Below, one piece after another: positions 32,280-42,487 of a DNA stretch of 64,000 nucleotides (position 1 is its first letter; each line of letters opens with the position of its first letter). The stretch comes from Linnemannia schmuckeri (Eukaryota; Mortierellomycota; Mortierellomycetes; Mortierellales; Mortierellaceae), in assembly GCA_029449235.1 (NCBI GenBank), contig JANATG010000002.1:108501-172500 (forward strand), written 5' to 3'. The position numbers and the translations under genes were made by a program. The notes beneath the pieces were generated by a model. The model made no database searches. It saw only the letters and a list, made by a program, of their open reading frames with translations, and was not told the DNA's origin.

Positions 32280-32870
32280 GATATTAGGTGTTGGGTTGGG
32301 TAGCGTAAGACGAGAGGGAAATAAAGTAATGATGCCAACTCAATCGCGTACGGGAAAAGAAGAGAGGTGGGTGGCTTAGTAAGAAAATGCTGGTAAAATG
32401 ATGAAAGAGATTGGGTGGCGGTGGATATTTAAAGGGAGGTGGAGTTATCGCAGTTCTAATCCGCAGCTTTAATCCGCAGTTACAAACTTCGTTGCAAAAT
32501 GGCTTTACTTAAATAGCAGAAAAAAAATCTTGCATGGCGCTTCTGCACCTCTTCGTACATGCACCAACTTATATGCACATCCACTTGTGGACAGGTACAT
32601 AAACGCCATGCAAAATATAAATCACAGTATCATATTTGGGGGTTTCAAACCTTGACATTTTTGAAGTGGTAGGAAATTTTGAAGGCGTGAAATAATGGCG
32701 TGTTTTGAAAATAAACGCCTCCCTAAAACACATCAACACTTGAGGTAATGTGTTTTGCAACACGCAAAAAAAAAAAATGGACACACGCCTTTCTTTTAAA
32801 AAAATTTCTTGCCAGTCCCCTTTTTTTCTTCTCTCATCACTATAATCAACACCTTAGCGTTTTCGTTGCG

Positions 32871-34190
32871 ATGCCGAAAAGATCTGAACGCCAGCGACTA
32901 CTCGATGAACTGGAGGATCACATACGTTTCTTGACACTCGAAGGCGATTACCAACGAGCAGACGAAGCGGCCTTATTGTACCTATACGTCCTGGAATCGC
33001 GTTACCTGGCTAAACGTGCGATTACAAGACGATCACCACATTACTTCACGGAGAGATTTCCAAAACTCTCAACAGATGAGTTCCGGGCGATGTTTAGGAC
33101 AGCACGAGCAGGATTTTCGGCTCTTTTGAACAAAATACAAGGCCACCCCGTGTTCTCCAATAACTCCACCTGCCCTCAAGCACATCCCTCTCTCCAGCTA
33201 GGAGTTGCTCTGGCTCGGCTTGGCGTTCATGGAACCGGAGCTAGTGTCACTAAGATACAAGCGATATTCAGTATTGGCACCGGCACTGCAACAGTCTACA
33301 CCGATCGTGTTGTGCAAGCCTTATGGGACATCAAGGACAACTGGCTTTGTTGGCCAGATACCGCAAGAAGAAGGGAGATCGGACAAGTTATGAGAGCTGA
33401 GGGCTTTCCAAACTGCGTTGGATTCGTTGATGGGACTACACTTCCACTTTCGCAAAAACCTGCGATTGATGGTGAAGTGTATTTTGATCGCAAGAAAAGG
33501 TATGAAAGCCCATGCAAGGTCGAGAATAAGATTGTTGTAGCCATTGACATATAACCTTTTATAATGCCCTATATATACTTTGTTTTAGATACTCTGTTAC
33601 AATGCAGGTTATCTGTGATGTCGACAAGCGCATAATTGGAATGCATGTAGGCTGCCCAGGATTTTGTGTTGACTCTACTGTTTTCAAACGGATGCCCCCA
33701 ATACAAGCAAGCTGCAGCCTATTTCTCTCCGGGCGAATATCTTCTGGCCAACTCCGCATATGGTCTCTCAAAGGCTTGTATTCCCTCATCCAAGGCCCCA
33801 GCAGCAAGCCTACAGGATAATAACGAGTTCAACTATTGTGTCGCCAAGTCCCGCGTAAGGAACGAGTACTGTATTGGAATTCTCAAGTCGCGCTGGAGCT
33901 CACTACAGGGGATGAGGCAGCAGATTCGAACGAAAGCGGATATGGAGAAACTCGCTCAATGGGTAGTAGCGTGTTGTGTACTCCATAACATGCTCGCTCG
34001 CCTTGGCGATGCTTGGGAAGAAATGTATCTTGAGAAGGAGAGCCTGGAGGACTACAACAACGAAGGTGAAGGAGCAGCGGTGCTCAATGGCGAAGACTTA
34101 TCTGACGTCAGCGCAATCAATTTTAGAACAGCGTTGAAGAAAACCACTTTAGAGACCAACTATGCACGCGAGATTTTGCCAATTCGATAG
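32871..34190 (+). pseudogene. Harbinger DDE transposase, one intron, 1-nt frameshift
   Basis: Exon 1 is 32871-33499 (MPKRSERQRLLDELEDHIRF). An 89-bp GT-AG intron (33500-33588) is followed by exon 2 from 33589 to the stop at 34190. Splicing gives YFDRKKRYSVTMQVICDVDK. Catalytic features: CVGFVDGTTLPL (first Asp), then GCPGFCVDSTVFKR (second Asp), then NEFNYCVAKSRVRNEYCIGI with the Glu region, and VACCVLHNML. Within exon 2 the frame shifts at a run of five C (33695-33699). With four C the ATGCCC...CAATACAAG path would be continuous. Either a recent inactivating insertion or a homopolymer sequencing error. Confidence 0.85.
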
Positions 34191-34206
34191 AAAAGTTGTT
34201 TTGGTA

Positions 34207-35628
34207 TTAGAATGATTGAGATGTAAGCTTAATTAATTCCTGTATCTGTTCGACAGGCATGCCTTTTGCCAATCCAGCCCAGATCAGTTGAAGCATCTCT
34301 CGCTGGGTTTCTTTCTCCAATCTTTTCTCCTCCAGTTTTAGCCTTCTCTCATCCATATCCTGTCTTTTTGCCTCCTTGGCCTTTTCGAGCTCCAATCTCT
34401 CCGCCTCCATGTCCTGTTTCCTCTCCTCCAGCTCCAGCTTCTTTGCTTCTATTGTTTCAAGAGCTATACATGAAATCAGGATATTTGTTGGTATCATTGA
34501 GTAACAGAACGTCCAGCTGTTTAATCTCTTACCTATGTTTCTCTTCATAAATGACTGCTCGTAAGAAGCGAGGAATGATCGCTTCGGCATTTCAGGCGAG
34601 GAGTTTGGATCCAGTACTGGTGGTTTTTTGCGTCTATCTGTTGCTCGGGAACGTTTGTTGGACGACTGTGACTCTGTATCGCTCAGTTGACGCTTTGACT
34701 GCCGTCGAAAGACTGGCGGCAATGAGATGGAAAGCTCGCTGATGTCATCAGCATTGACGTCGGTACCATCATTAACGCTGTCGACGTTATGGCCTCTGGT
34801 GTCTCTTGTAGAGTTTCCTTGCTTAACAGCGCTGGCGTCGTACGGGTCGTCGAAGTCCTCACCAAAGACGTTGTTGATAACGCCGCCCTCAGCATGAATA
34901 CCGTCCGTCTCCTCCTCCTCCCTCCCCTCCTCCTCCTCCTCCTCCTCCTCCTCCTCCTCCTCATTCCCGTCTTCCTCCTCTTCCTCATCCTCAACTATTG
35001 GCCGGTGTGAACGTCGAGGTGCTGTGCTAGACTCCTGGCATCCACCTTGTTCTTGAGCTGGTACAATAGCACCAGCGAACTCGTGTAACGGAGTGACGTT
35101 TGGTCGTCGTCCGAAGAGCGCGTCCATCCTGGCATAACAAGTGCACATACTCTCCAGCTTATGCGCCACTGTGTATAGACCCTTCCTGGTATCATCCTCT
35201 GTGACACCAAAGCTTGTGGACTCGGCCTTTCTCTTAGCTTCGGTGTAAGCCTTCATATGGCGCTGGAACCGTTCGCGCATAGCCTTTCCGTTGATGTTGA
35301 GTCTGCCTTTACTTTGTTTGGTTACACCTTGAGCTAACACCGAGTATCCATGGGTCTTGCTCTTGTTGGGTGCTCCTATAACTGTCTGTCCGCCACAGCC
35401 AAAAACTGATTCGAAGTTGGGGTGGTGTTCCATCCACGTCATAATGAATTCCATGTCCTGTTTTGTGAAACGCTCCCTTGTAGGCAGTCCAGATGGCTTC
35501 TTTGCTGACGGAGCTTGTTTCTTGGATGTACTTGTGCTTGGAGCCGCAATGGTAGTCTCAGGCTGTTCATCCTCAGGAAGCGACGATGAAAGCGGTTGTT
35601 GAGAGGCATTGGTTGTTGATTTGACCAT
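34207..35628 (-). CDS. Harbinger-associated Myb/SANT-like DNA-binding protein
   Basis: The start at 35628 (MVKSTTNASQ) is preferred over the upstream ATG at 35688. A likely in-frame 69-bp intron at 34464-34532 (donor GTAAGAG, acceptor TGTATAG) joins RNI to LETIEAKK. Without it the ORF is 493 codons from the upstream ATG. The N-terminal trihelix/SANT-like region spans RFTKQDMEFIMTWMEHHPNF to ALFGRRPNV. A long Glu run (CTC repeat, ~34915-34990), a Ser/Lys/Arg linker, and a charged coiled coil (EERKQDMEAERLELEKAKEA) follow, ending AGLAKGMPVEQIQELIKL. In Harbinger elements this partner binds the ends and brings the nuclease to the nucleus. It looks intact while its partner is frameshifted. Confidence 0.82.
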   Translation of the reverse strand: MVKSTTNASQQPLSSSLPEDEQPETTIAAPSTSTSKKQAPSAKKPSGLPTRERFTKQDMEFIMTWMEHHPNFESVFGCGGQTVIGAPNKSKTHGYSVLAQGVTKQSKGRLNINGKAMRERFQRHMKAYTEAKRKAESTSFGVTEDDTRKGLYTVAHKLESMCTCYARMDALFGRRPNVTPLHEFAGAIVPAQEQGGCQESSTAPRRSHRPIVEDEEEEEDGNEEEEEEEEEEEEGREEEETDGIHAEGGVINNVFGEDFDDPYDASAVKQGNSTRDTRGHNVDSVNDGTDVNADDISELSISLPPVFRRQSKRQLSDTESQSSNKRSRATDRRKKPPVLDPNSSPEMPKRSFLASYEQSFMKRNIGKRLNSWTFCYSMIPTNILISCIALETIEAKKLELEERKQDMEAERLELEKAKEAKRQDMDERRLKLEEKRLEKETQREMLQLIWAGLAKGMPVEQIQELIKLTSQSF

Positions 35629-35823
35629 GTCCAGAAAAGTGGCGAGATGCAAAAAAAACAAATAAAATGGCGGCGTATTTTTGAACACTCCTTTGTAGTT
35701 TAGTAAACGCGCCTACCTTGACGTCGTGCTTGGGTTGATTCTTTGGCGTGTTACAGTAACGTGACCAGAGCAATATCGGTGTTTATTTATGTTGCAAATG
35801 TCAAGGTTTGAAACCCCCTATTT

Positions 35824-36203
35824 GGGACTAGCAATTTCCATAATAGGAACAGTGTTGAGATTATTGTTTGAGCTGTCAATTTTTTTCAAGTTGAGAGCGG
35901 GGAGCGGAACAGTCACTGGCGTAGGTCCAAAGATGGCCATTGGTAGTGTGAGTCCAACTCTAGTTACTGTAACAAAATACTGCGGGATCAAATACTGCGG
36001 CCCAACATTCTGTGGGCTTATTGGAGCGATGGGCTTATTGGAGTGAAGGGCTTATTGGAGTGATGGGCTTACTGGAGTGATGGGAGTTATTGGAGTCACT
36101 GGAGCGATCGATTGATTGAAGCAATAAAAGACGAATTAAAGCATCACAGCCTGAACTCCAAATGCACGAGTGATTGGTCATCAGTGGAGTTGTTAGGGTA
36201 CTG
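35824..36203. other. Intergenic with short GGGCTTATTGGAGTGA-type repeats
   Basis: 36015-36115 holds about five diverged copies of a GGGCTTATTGGAG unit. No gene supported. Confidence 0.5.
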
Positions 36204-37510
36204 TACAGTCACCTCCCAAAATGTATCTTACAAAGGAATAGAATACGTTTGAATAGGGTCATGCGACCAATTCAAAGACACTATTTTTTCGAAAACTCTA
36301 GCACCATAACCTCTTCCGAACTTTCCCATAAAATAAAAGAAAACTCCTTTCATGCCACCACCATTGCATTTTACCACCATCACACTCTACCACTAATACA
36401 CAATACACAATGCCCAAGCACCATTCTACCGAGCTCAAGGGTCGCATCGTCGGAGCCTATGAGGCCGGCGCAACCCCTCCCAGTATTGCCAAAACCCATA
36501 ATCTCCACATCGCCACAGTCCTATCCATTATTAAAAAATGGAAGCAAGAAGGTACCATTGTTCCCAAAAAATCAACTGGGAGACCACCAATCCTTGGAGA
36601 GAAGGATGTCGAGCAATTTCTCAACAGGGTGAATGGCAACAACTGTGACACCCTTCAAGAGATAGCCAAGATGCTGCCCAAGTCGATCTCGAAAAGTACT
36701 GCGCGCAGGATTCTCCACAAAAAGGGGATATTTTGTCGCGTTGCCGTCAAGAAACCTCGTCTGGAGCAAAGACATATAGCCGCTAGATTAGCCTTTGCCT
36801 AAGATAAACAAATTGGACGTGGATTGACTGGGATAGGGCTATTTGGACTGATGAGTGTTGTTTTGAGATATGCAAGAATTTCAGGAAGGTGCTTCTCTGA
36901 CACACTAAGGATGAAGCTTATCTGCCCAAGACTACTACTAGTAGTCCACTTCTCCGGAGCGGCCGATCAACTGTTAAGGCATGGGGGCAATCGCAGGAAG
37001 AAAGAAAGCAAGACTCGTTATTCTCGATAGCGACAAAACCAAAGGACAAGGATTCGTCGACACCGTCTACGAGAATGAGCTAAGATGGTCCGCGGCTAAT
37101 GTAAAGAATCCTCGTCTTATGGAGGACAATGCGCCCATTCATACAAGCAAAATGGCCACAAAGTGGCGACTGAAGAATGGTGCTCCGAAGATGTTGTGGC
37201 TACCTAGTTCTCCTGACCTTAAACCTATTGAAAAGCTCTGGTCATTTCTCAAGAGACGCCTTAACAATCGTCCAAAGCAGCCGACCAGCAAGGGGGAAAT
37301 GGTCGCCGCCATTCTAGAGGAGTGAGTTAATATCCCCTCACAAGTAATTGTAGATCTCATATCATCGATGGATAAAAGAGTAGCTGAGGTGTTGGAAGCA
37401 AAAGGACGCTCCATCACCTACTAAGCCAGCTACTAACCCCGAACGAACCCGCATGAATTGGATTTTGTATTTTAAATCCTTACAATGATACATTATGGAA
37501 CGCGACTGTA
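36204..37510 (+). mobile_element. Tc1-type transposon, decayed
   Basis: About 1.3 kb. 24-bp imperfect inverted repeats at 36204-36227 (TACAGTCACCTCCCAAAATG...) and 37487-37510, with five mismatches by eye; the outer TA on both sides is the target dinucleotide. Confidence 0.8.
36410..37424 (+). pseudogene. Tc1 transposase pseudogene
   Basis: Codons 36410-36802 encode the paired HTH domain (ELKGRIVGAYEAGATPPSIA, GRPPILGEKDVEQFL). Frameshifts follow. The segment TWIDWDRAIWTDE with the first Asp lies in another frame (~36820). The GAIAGRKKARLVILD, LMEDNAPIHTS and SSPDLKPIEKLWSFLKRRLN blocks (second Asp, Glu) are in a third. An in-frame TGA at ~37322 replaces the usual Trp before VNIPSQVIVDLISSMDKR. 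The end KGRSITY and stop are at 37424. Inactive. Confidence 0.85.
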
Positions 37511-37888
37511 CTCGAAATCTGAAGGACTGAGTCAAGACTAGGTTTCCCTACTTTGTGGTCCATGCTACCCTTAAGTTTGCGCACAGATAGTTTAGTGTTG
37601 GAGCGATTCTGCATAGAGGGCTAACTCGCGATGTCTTCAGTGCATGAAGAAGAGTTTATTGTTCTAATCCAGGTTCTCAACAACAACAGCAAAAACATCC
37701 CCAAACCCTACCGCCCTACCCACAAACCCGTCGCCATCTTGACAGAAGTTACCATACTCTCACACTATACCTACCTCGAACCCCCTACCTATACAACAGT
37801 GTCAAATAAAATACATTATCGATTGTGAAATGACAGTATCGTTGTGTGGAAATATTTAATTGTAGTCAAGCAGTCAAGGGGAGAATGA

Positions 37889-38125
37889 CTAATTTCGGCG
37901 GCAGAGACATGAGAGGCAATCGACCTTGCCTAGTCGCTTCTTGCACCAGAACTGCCATGGAGAACAACATTTGAGGCATCTTTGAGGACAGATACATTCA
38001 TTATCACGGTAGCTTCCGACGCTTTCAGTCTTAGAGTTATAACACGAGGTGCTTGCAGGACACTGTGCCTGGACAGGCACCAGGATAAAAAGTATCAAAG
38101 GCAAAAGGAAGTTAGCAGGCTTCAT
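37889..38125 (-). CDS. Small cysteine-rich secreted peptide
   Basis: 78 residues. Signal peptide residues 1-20 (MKPANFLLPLILFILVPVQA). The mature 58 residues contain 11 Cys (22, 28, 44, 46, 50, 53, 54, 61, 70, 73, 75), many Lys/Arg and no membrane segment. The CICPQRCLKCCSPWQFWCKK segment suggests a disulfide-knotted fold, like defensin- or effector-type peptides; family not recognised. An odd Cys count leaves one unpaired, or indicates a dimer. A TATATA motif at 38184-38189 lies ~60 bp before the ATG. It sits between transposon relics. Confidence 0.65.
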   Translation of the reverse strand: MKPANFLLPLILFILVPVQAQCPASTSCYNSKTESVGSYRDNECICPQRCLKCCSPWQFWCKKRLGKVDCLSCLCRRN

Positions 38126-38799
38126 CTGGCAGAAGTATGCGACTTTTGAAAGCGCTTACAGTGTGAAATGAAGATGGATGCCATTATATAGGCGATAATT
38201 CAGTACGTTAGGCTGTGCATCTGGGTCCATGCATTTTGGTGCTCTGGCGTTGCCCTTGGACAAAGGTTGCACTCATTTCATGGAACACTTTTATTGTTTT
38301 TATTTTTAGAGTATATGCCTTGGATCATTTTACCCTGTTCCAGCCCATTTGTCTCTGTTTATGCGCAATCCATGTTTTTTGTCTATGCATAGCCCATGTC
38401 TTTTATGCATGCATAGCCCATGTCGCTTGGTCTATTCAATTCACAGCCCATGTTACATCGACTTTCATACTGTCCAAGGGCAACGCCAGAGCATCAAAAA
38501 TGCATGAGATTCAGATGGACAAAGTTAGTGTGCAAATGCTTTTTAGAAAGGAGAATGATTAAATTTCAACTCTATTCGCTCGTCCAAAAACCCCTAAAAG
38601 AAACATGTTCATTCTTAACCAAAAAAAAAAAAAAAAAAATAAAAATAAAATAAAATAAAACGTTTGCACTTCGTTGCTCTCACCAGCAGTATTATTATCC
38701 TGGACATTAGGATACTCAATGAGCATCATTGGATGCGGAACTTGAATGTCTTGGCCTCATCGGAACGACGAACACAACCAGCTATAGGAATGCACTTCT
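38126..38799. other. Intergenic with GCCCATGT-type repeats
   Basis: 38340-38455 carries several AGCCCATGT/GCATAGCCCATGT repeats. A pair of inverted segments around 38230 and 38475 shares GGGCAACGCCAGAGC. A-run at 38621-38639. Confidence 0.5.
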
Positions 38800-39334
38800 T
38801 GTGACAGTATCATTACCCTCGCCTCCCTCAGTGCCTGCGCCCAGAGGAGTATTCAATAAGTAGAAGTCTACATGTAAAAGATCGCTTTTATCCAAGACCA
38901 GTTGATCACATGATACCTCTGCGAATGTTTACAACATTTTCGCGAAGCTTCTCACTTTGTACATCGCGCGCTCCATCCATTCACACAAACTAGCATTGGA
39001 CATGCATTAAAAAACAATATATGTCCAATGCAGAAATGATTGGCTGTCGTTGCATCGTGGAAGTTCGCTAGTGTATTTTTTTGCGCTTGTCTACATCCCG
39101 AATGATTGGCTGTCATTCAATCGTAGTTGTCTACATATGCGGAAGTCTACTTATTGAATACCCCGCAGACCCTACCCCGACCACTTGTACACTAACATAT
39201 AAATACCCCTCTCTCTGTGCAGTAATCAGCATTCTTTCTTGTCCACTTCTCTTGTCCCTATATCCTCTTGTCTTTCCCTTGTCTTTCCCTTGTTATTATC
39301 CCTGTATCACTTCTCTTGCTCTGCTGCAACTACA
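38800..39334 (+). mobile_element. Solo LTR, family 1, interrupted by a MITE
   Basis: Starts TGTGACAGTATCAT and ends GCTGCAACTACA, like the LTR at 28017. Flanks are CTTCT (38795-38799) and CTTCC (39335-39339), a decayed 5-bp duplication. TATAAATA is at ~39198. The body is interrupted at 38849-39161. Without that insert the length would be ~220 bp, shorter than copy 1, which carries extra tandem units. Confidence 0.7.
38849..39161. mobile_element. MITE inside the solo LTR
   Basis: 16-bp perfect inverted repeat GTATTCAATAAGTAGA at both ends. If the TA inside the repeat is the target dinucleotide, it is a Tc1/mariner-type MITE. Internal sequence noncoding, with two direct GATTGGCTGTCGTTG/ATTCAATCG-type copies (39036 and 39101). 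Confidence 0.65.
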
Positions 39335-39542
39335 CTTCCACAACATGACTGAGTCTTTAACCCCTTTTCATTGCTCTTCCCCTTCTGGACAAGGTACATT
39401 TCTCGACTTGTTTGTCGTAAGGCTGCATGACTTGGCTTATGTGGTTTCATACATTCAGGGAGTGGCAGCGCTCATACATAGCTGACTTTGCTTTAACACA
39501 TCCTGCTCTTCAGCTACCGTAGAAAAGAACACTTTGTACACC

Positions 39543-41019
39543 ATGGTTTCGAATTACAGACTTCAAGGCTTCGTCACCTTTTTCTGCCTTGGCCTACTGT
39601 TGCTCACCAGCGTCGTTCTGGCTAGCCAACCATACCCGGACTATAGGCAGGTAGACTACAATCTGCCGAGCCCGATGGTGTACCAGTATACAATTTACTA
39701 TCCAGGAAACATCCCCATCTTGCTCACCAATGAGCACGATGGTAGAGAGAACTATATGTTCGTCCAGAACACCCAAAAATATTCCTTTATGAACATGACT
39801 GACAAGGCAAAGATTATGTCCCCAGCATCCTTCTCGACACCTATAGCTCCAAACAGGACAATGCCCCAGATGCCGGCAAGGACATCAGGTCAACTTATCC
39901 TCGACTTCAATTCGGGCATCAATACCCGCTACATGGCCTCATCACTTTCCTATCTCCTTTCCAAGCGCCCGTTACCTGCTGACTTTGCAGGCCCTCCCAG
40001 CGTTCAAAAGCCAATACCCCATGTTGTCATCTTCCGCATCCAAAGAAGGTTTGTGGATGCCAATCGGCAGCTGGCCATGGGTGTTGGCAATGGCAAGGGT
40101 AGGAAGAATTCTGTCGCTGCGTGGAACGAATTCCATGACCTCGTTCACAGTGTCCAGGCCCTGATCAGGCACCAGCAGCTGGTGCGGCGTCCGACTTGCA
40201 ACTTGCAAGCTCAAGGCCTTTTGCTGGATATCCATGGTAAGTTGATGGGTAGCGAGATGCAAATGAGCGAGCGAGGGAGATAGCGACTGACATCAATTTG
40301 CTATCAAACATCTAGGCCAAACGCATTCGCATCAGCAGCTCGAGATTGGATATGCCATTCCAGGGCCAACCTATAGGCAGACCAATGCTCAACTGAATGC
40401 CAGGATCAACAACACCATGGTGAATGCCAGCATTCGGTTCCTAATTTCGCGTATGGTGAGCCATGCTTCGAGCGACATTTTGACTAGAAACCCCCTTCCA
40501 CAGGAACATTCGAATGACGGTGATGCTGAGGGAATGTCACAAGAGACGGTGGTGCCACAGGAAGCCATCGACACGGACGAAGCCGCCGACCTGGCGGGAG
40601 ATGACGACACTGAAGAAGTCGACAAAGAGCCTATCGCGAACGCCGAGTGGAATGCAAACCAAGCCGCGCGGCGTGTCCAGTATGCCTCATTTCTCCGTGG
40701 AAAGGAGTCCTTGGGTGCAATGCTGGAGAGGTATGGGGTTGATGTAATGCCAGGCCCAAAGACCCAGACGCCACCCATCACAACTCCAATTTCATACTAC
40801 TCTGGAGGATACACAGTCCAAGTCCATGGAAGTGGAGCGTACAACTTCATGACTAAGCTCAGGTACATGGACGCGGTTCAGTTGGAACTGCCCAGCAAAT
40901 ATCGGGTCAACATCTCTGATGACGATTTGAAGAAATTCTCGTTCTGGATCGCGCAAGGCTGCGACGACTACTATCACAGATACTACACATTCTGTGACAA
41001 TCCTTGGCCCAATCCCTAG
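39543..41019 (+). CDS. Secreted N-formylglutamate amidohydrolase-like protein
   Basis: Two exons, 39543-40236 and 40316-41019 (GT-AG, joining DIHG to QTHSH); 465 residues. The start is the Met in ACCATGG, three codons after a weaker ATG. Residues ~8-28 form a signal peptide (FVTFFCLGLLLLTSVVLAS). The motif order resembles the N-formylglutamate amidohydrolase (FGase) family: TNEHDGRE in place of the PHSG metal motif, IQRRFVDANR for the RxxxDxNR motif, LLLDIHGQTH for the second metal site, and VQVHGSG...AVQLELPSKYR near the end. Such enzymes hydrolyse N-formyl amino acids or act on peptide amides. Substrate here unknown. An acidic low-complexity insert (TEEVDKEP, ~40500-40640) interrupts the core. 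It lies 210 bp downstream of a solo LTR. Family call rests on motifs only. Confidence 0.65.
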
Positions 41020-41849
41020 CCCTATTACTCCTCTCGACACGATTCCTTTAGAGCCTTGTTCAGTGCATTAGCTCTTGATTAATAAAGTTAGGATGGACAT
41101 CTTTTATTCTTTGTGACATCTGAGGACATCGGCTCACCTTGTGCTATACAAAATTCCTTGTTCCTGTGAATAGCAAGGATATCGAGCCTTGGGAGTGAGA
41201 GACCTGCCCTTCAAAAGTGACTTTGGGGGATTTTCGGCAGCACATTTACGTCGTGTTGTATTGATGATGACGAGCGTCGCAGTAATGTGATTGTGCATGC
41301 GGAGCCCCGGTTGCCCCTTGGTGATGGGATTGGCCGACCGCCAGGCGATGCTTGTCAAGGATCATGGTTGAGGGATAGGGAGTGGAGACTTGGAGGTGAA
41401 GGAAAAGACAAGAAAATATGTTTTTTGTTGACTGAAGAAAAAAGACCGAAACTAAGGTTGGCAAAAGAAGTGGATATTAAGGGAGGGGGCGGGGGGGGGG
41501 GACCCTTCGGCGAAAACCATTCCGGGCGATCAGTCCATCCATTTTTGAATTGAAAGTAAATATTCTTCAGTCTGTAATTGCGTTTTTCTAGGGATGTTTG
41601 TTGAGCGATAGGAGGATATCCTGGTGCTATCAAGAAGTTAAAGTGAGACAATGTTAAGATGAGAGAGGACGTGCTTGATGTAAAGTTTAAGGATCATTGT
41701 GTGCCGGTTGGAGCATAGAAATGAGAAGTATGGGGTCAGGGAATCAATGAGAAGAAAAGAGTTGTTTTCTTTATTTTACACCACGGAGATGTTAATTAAT
41801 TGGCGACCATCCGCCTTGTGGTGATGTGGTCGCTAGCATGCACTTCTTT
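41020..41849. other. Intergenic with G-rich run
   Basis: Contains the 3' signal AATAAAG (~41082) and a G-rich run at 41481-41501. No gene supported. Confidence 0.45.
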
Positions 41850-41905
41850 GGATAGCGATGCCGAATAACATGACGGCTAAAGCCTATTATTCGACACCGC
41901 TATCC
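41850..41905. repeat. 56-bp stand-alone palindrome shared with the DIRS copy 2 end
   Basis: GGATAGCG...CGCTATCC with centre GGCTAAAGCC; the arms pair almost throughout. The first ~51 bases are identical to the internal complementary region (59089 onward) and right end of DIRS copy 2. Confidence 0.85.
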
Positions 41906-41927
41906 ATAAGCGTAATGAGTGATAAAG

Positions 41928-42218
41928 GAGAGCCCTTATGTCCGCAACACAGGCCATGCGATTAAATTCGAGTCCTTAGAGGTTTTACACATTTAAGTGC
42001 TTCTTGTTCCCTCTGACTCCCTCAATAGCAGCAGTAGCAATCACTTTTACTTTGGGATCGTTTAGGGAGCTTCAAGGGTTCTTAAGAAGTTTTTAAGGCA
42101 TGGATTTTTAGGCGTTTTTTAAGTGTTTTTTTTAGGGGTTTTTTTAGGGTTTTTTGGGGTCATATTCCCTCTGAAGATGATTCATTGCATGGACTGTGTT
42201 GCGGACATAAGGACACCC
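41928..42218. mobile_element. MULE-type nonautonomous element with 9-bp target duplication
   Basis: 291 bp with ~32-bp inverted repeats (left GAGAGCCCTTATGTCCGCAA, right mirror beginning GGGTGTCCTTATGTCC; four mismatches). Perfect GTGATAAAG lies on both sides (41919-41927, 42219-42227). A 9-bp duplication and G-starting ends are typical of Mutator-like elements. Internal DNA is T-rich with TTTAGGG-like words; no ORF. Confidence 0.8.
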
Positions 42219-42347
42219 GTGATAAAGAAGGTACCACGTGATCCTGACTTACGAAAGGAAGCACGCGCGTGACTGGGAATGAAATTAAACAACCCTTAAT
42301 AACTTTAAAAGTTACCCCACGATGGTGGTAGTGAACAAACCATCGAC

Positions 42348-42422
42348 AACGCTTGTGCCCAATTCTAATGAAGCAAAAAGCAACATCGCTATGAACGCTT
42401 GGCTGCCACAAGCCAGCTAGTC
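42348..42422 (+). repeat. Dispersed repeat, copy C, internally shortened
   Basis: Keeps CCATCGACAACGC, ATTCTAATGAAGCAA, ATGAACGCTTGGCTGCCACA and AAGCCAG but lacks ~25 bp of the middle. Confidence 0.65.
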
Positions 42423-42487
42423 CATGGGCATCCCAAGGAAGACACAAGTTTATTTTTGTGTTACCATACCCTTGAATTTCTTTACAG

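Larger units (their letters stand above)
32638..35818. mobile_element. PIF/Harbinger-type DNA transposon with two convergent genes
   Basis: 3181 bp bounded by a perfect 23-bp inverted repeat starting GGGGGTTTCAAACCTTGACA (32638-32660 and 35796-35818). TATTT lies immediately outside both ends (32633-32637 and 35819-35823). It encodes the two proteins diagnostic of the superfamily: a DDE nuclease (plus) and a Myb/SANT-like DNA-binding protein (minus), tail to tail with 16 bp between stops. Confidence 0.9.
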
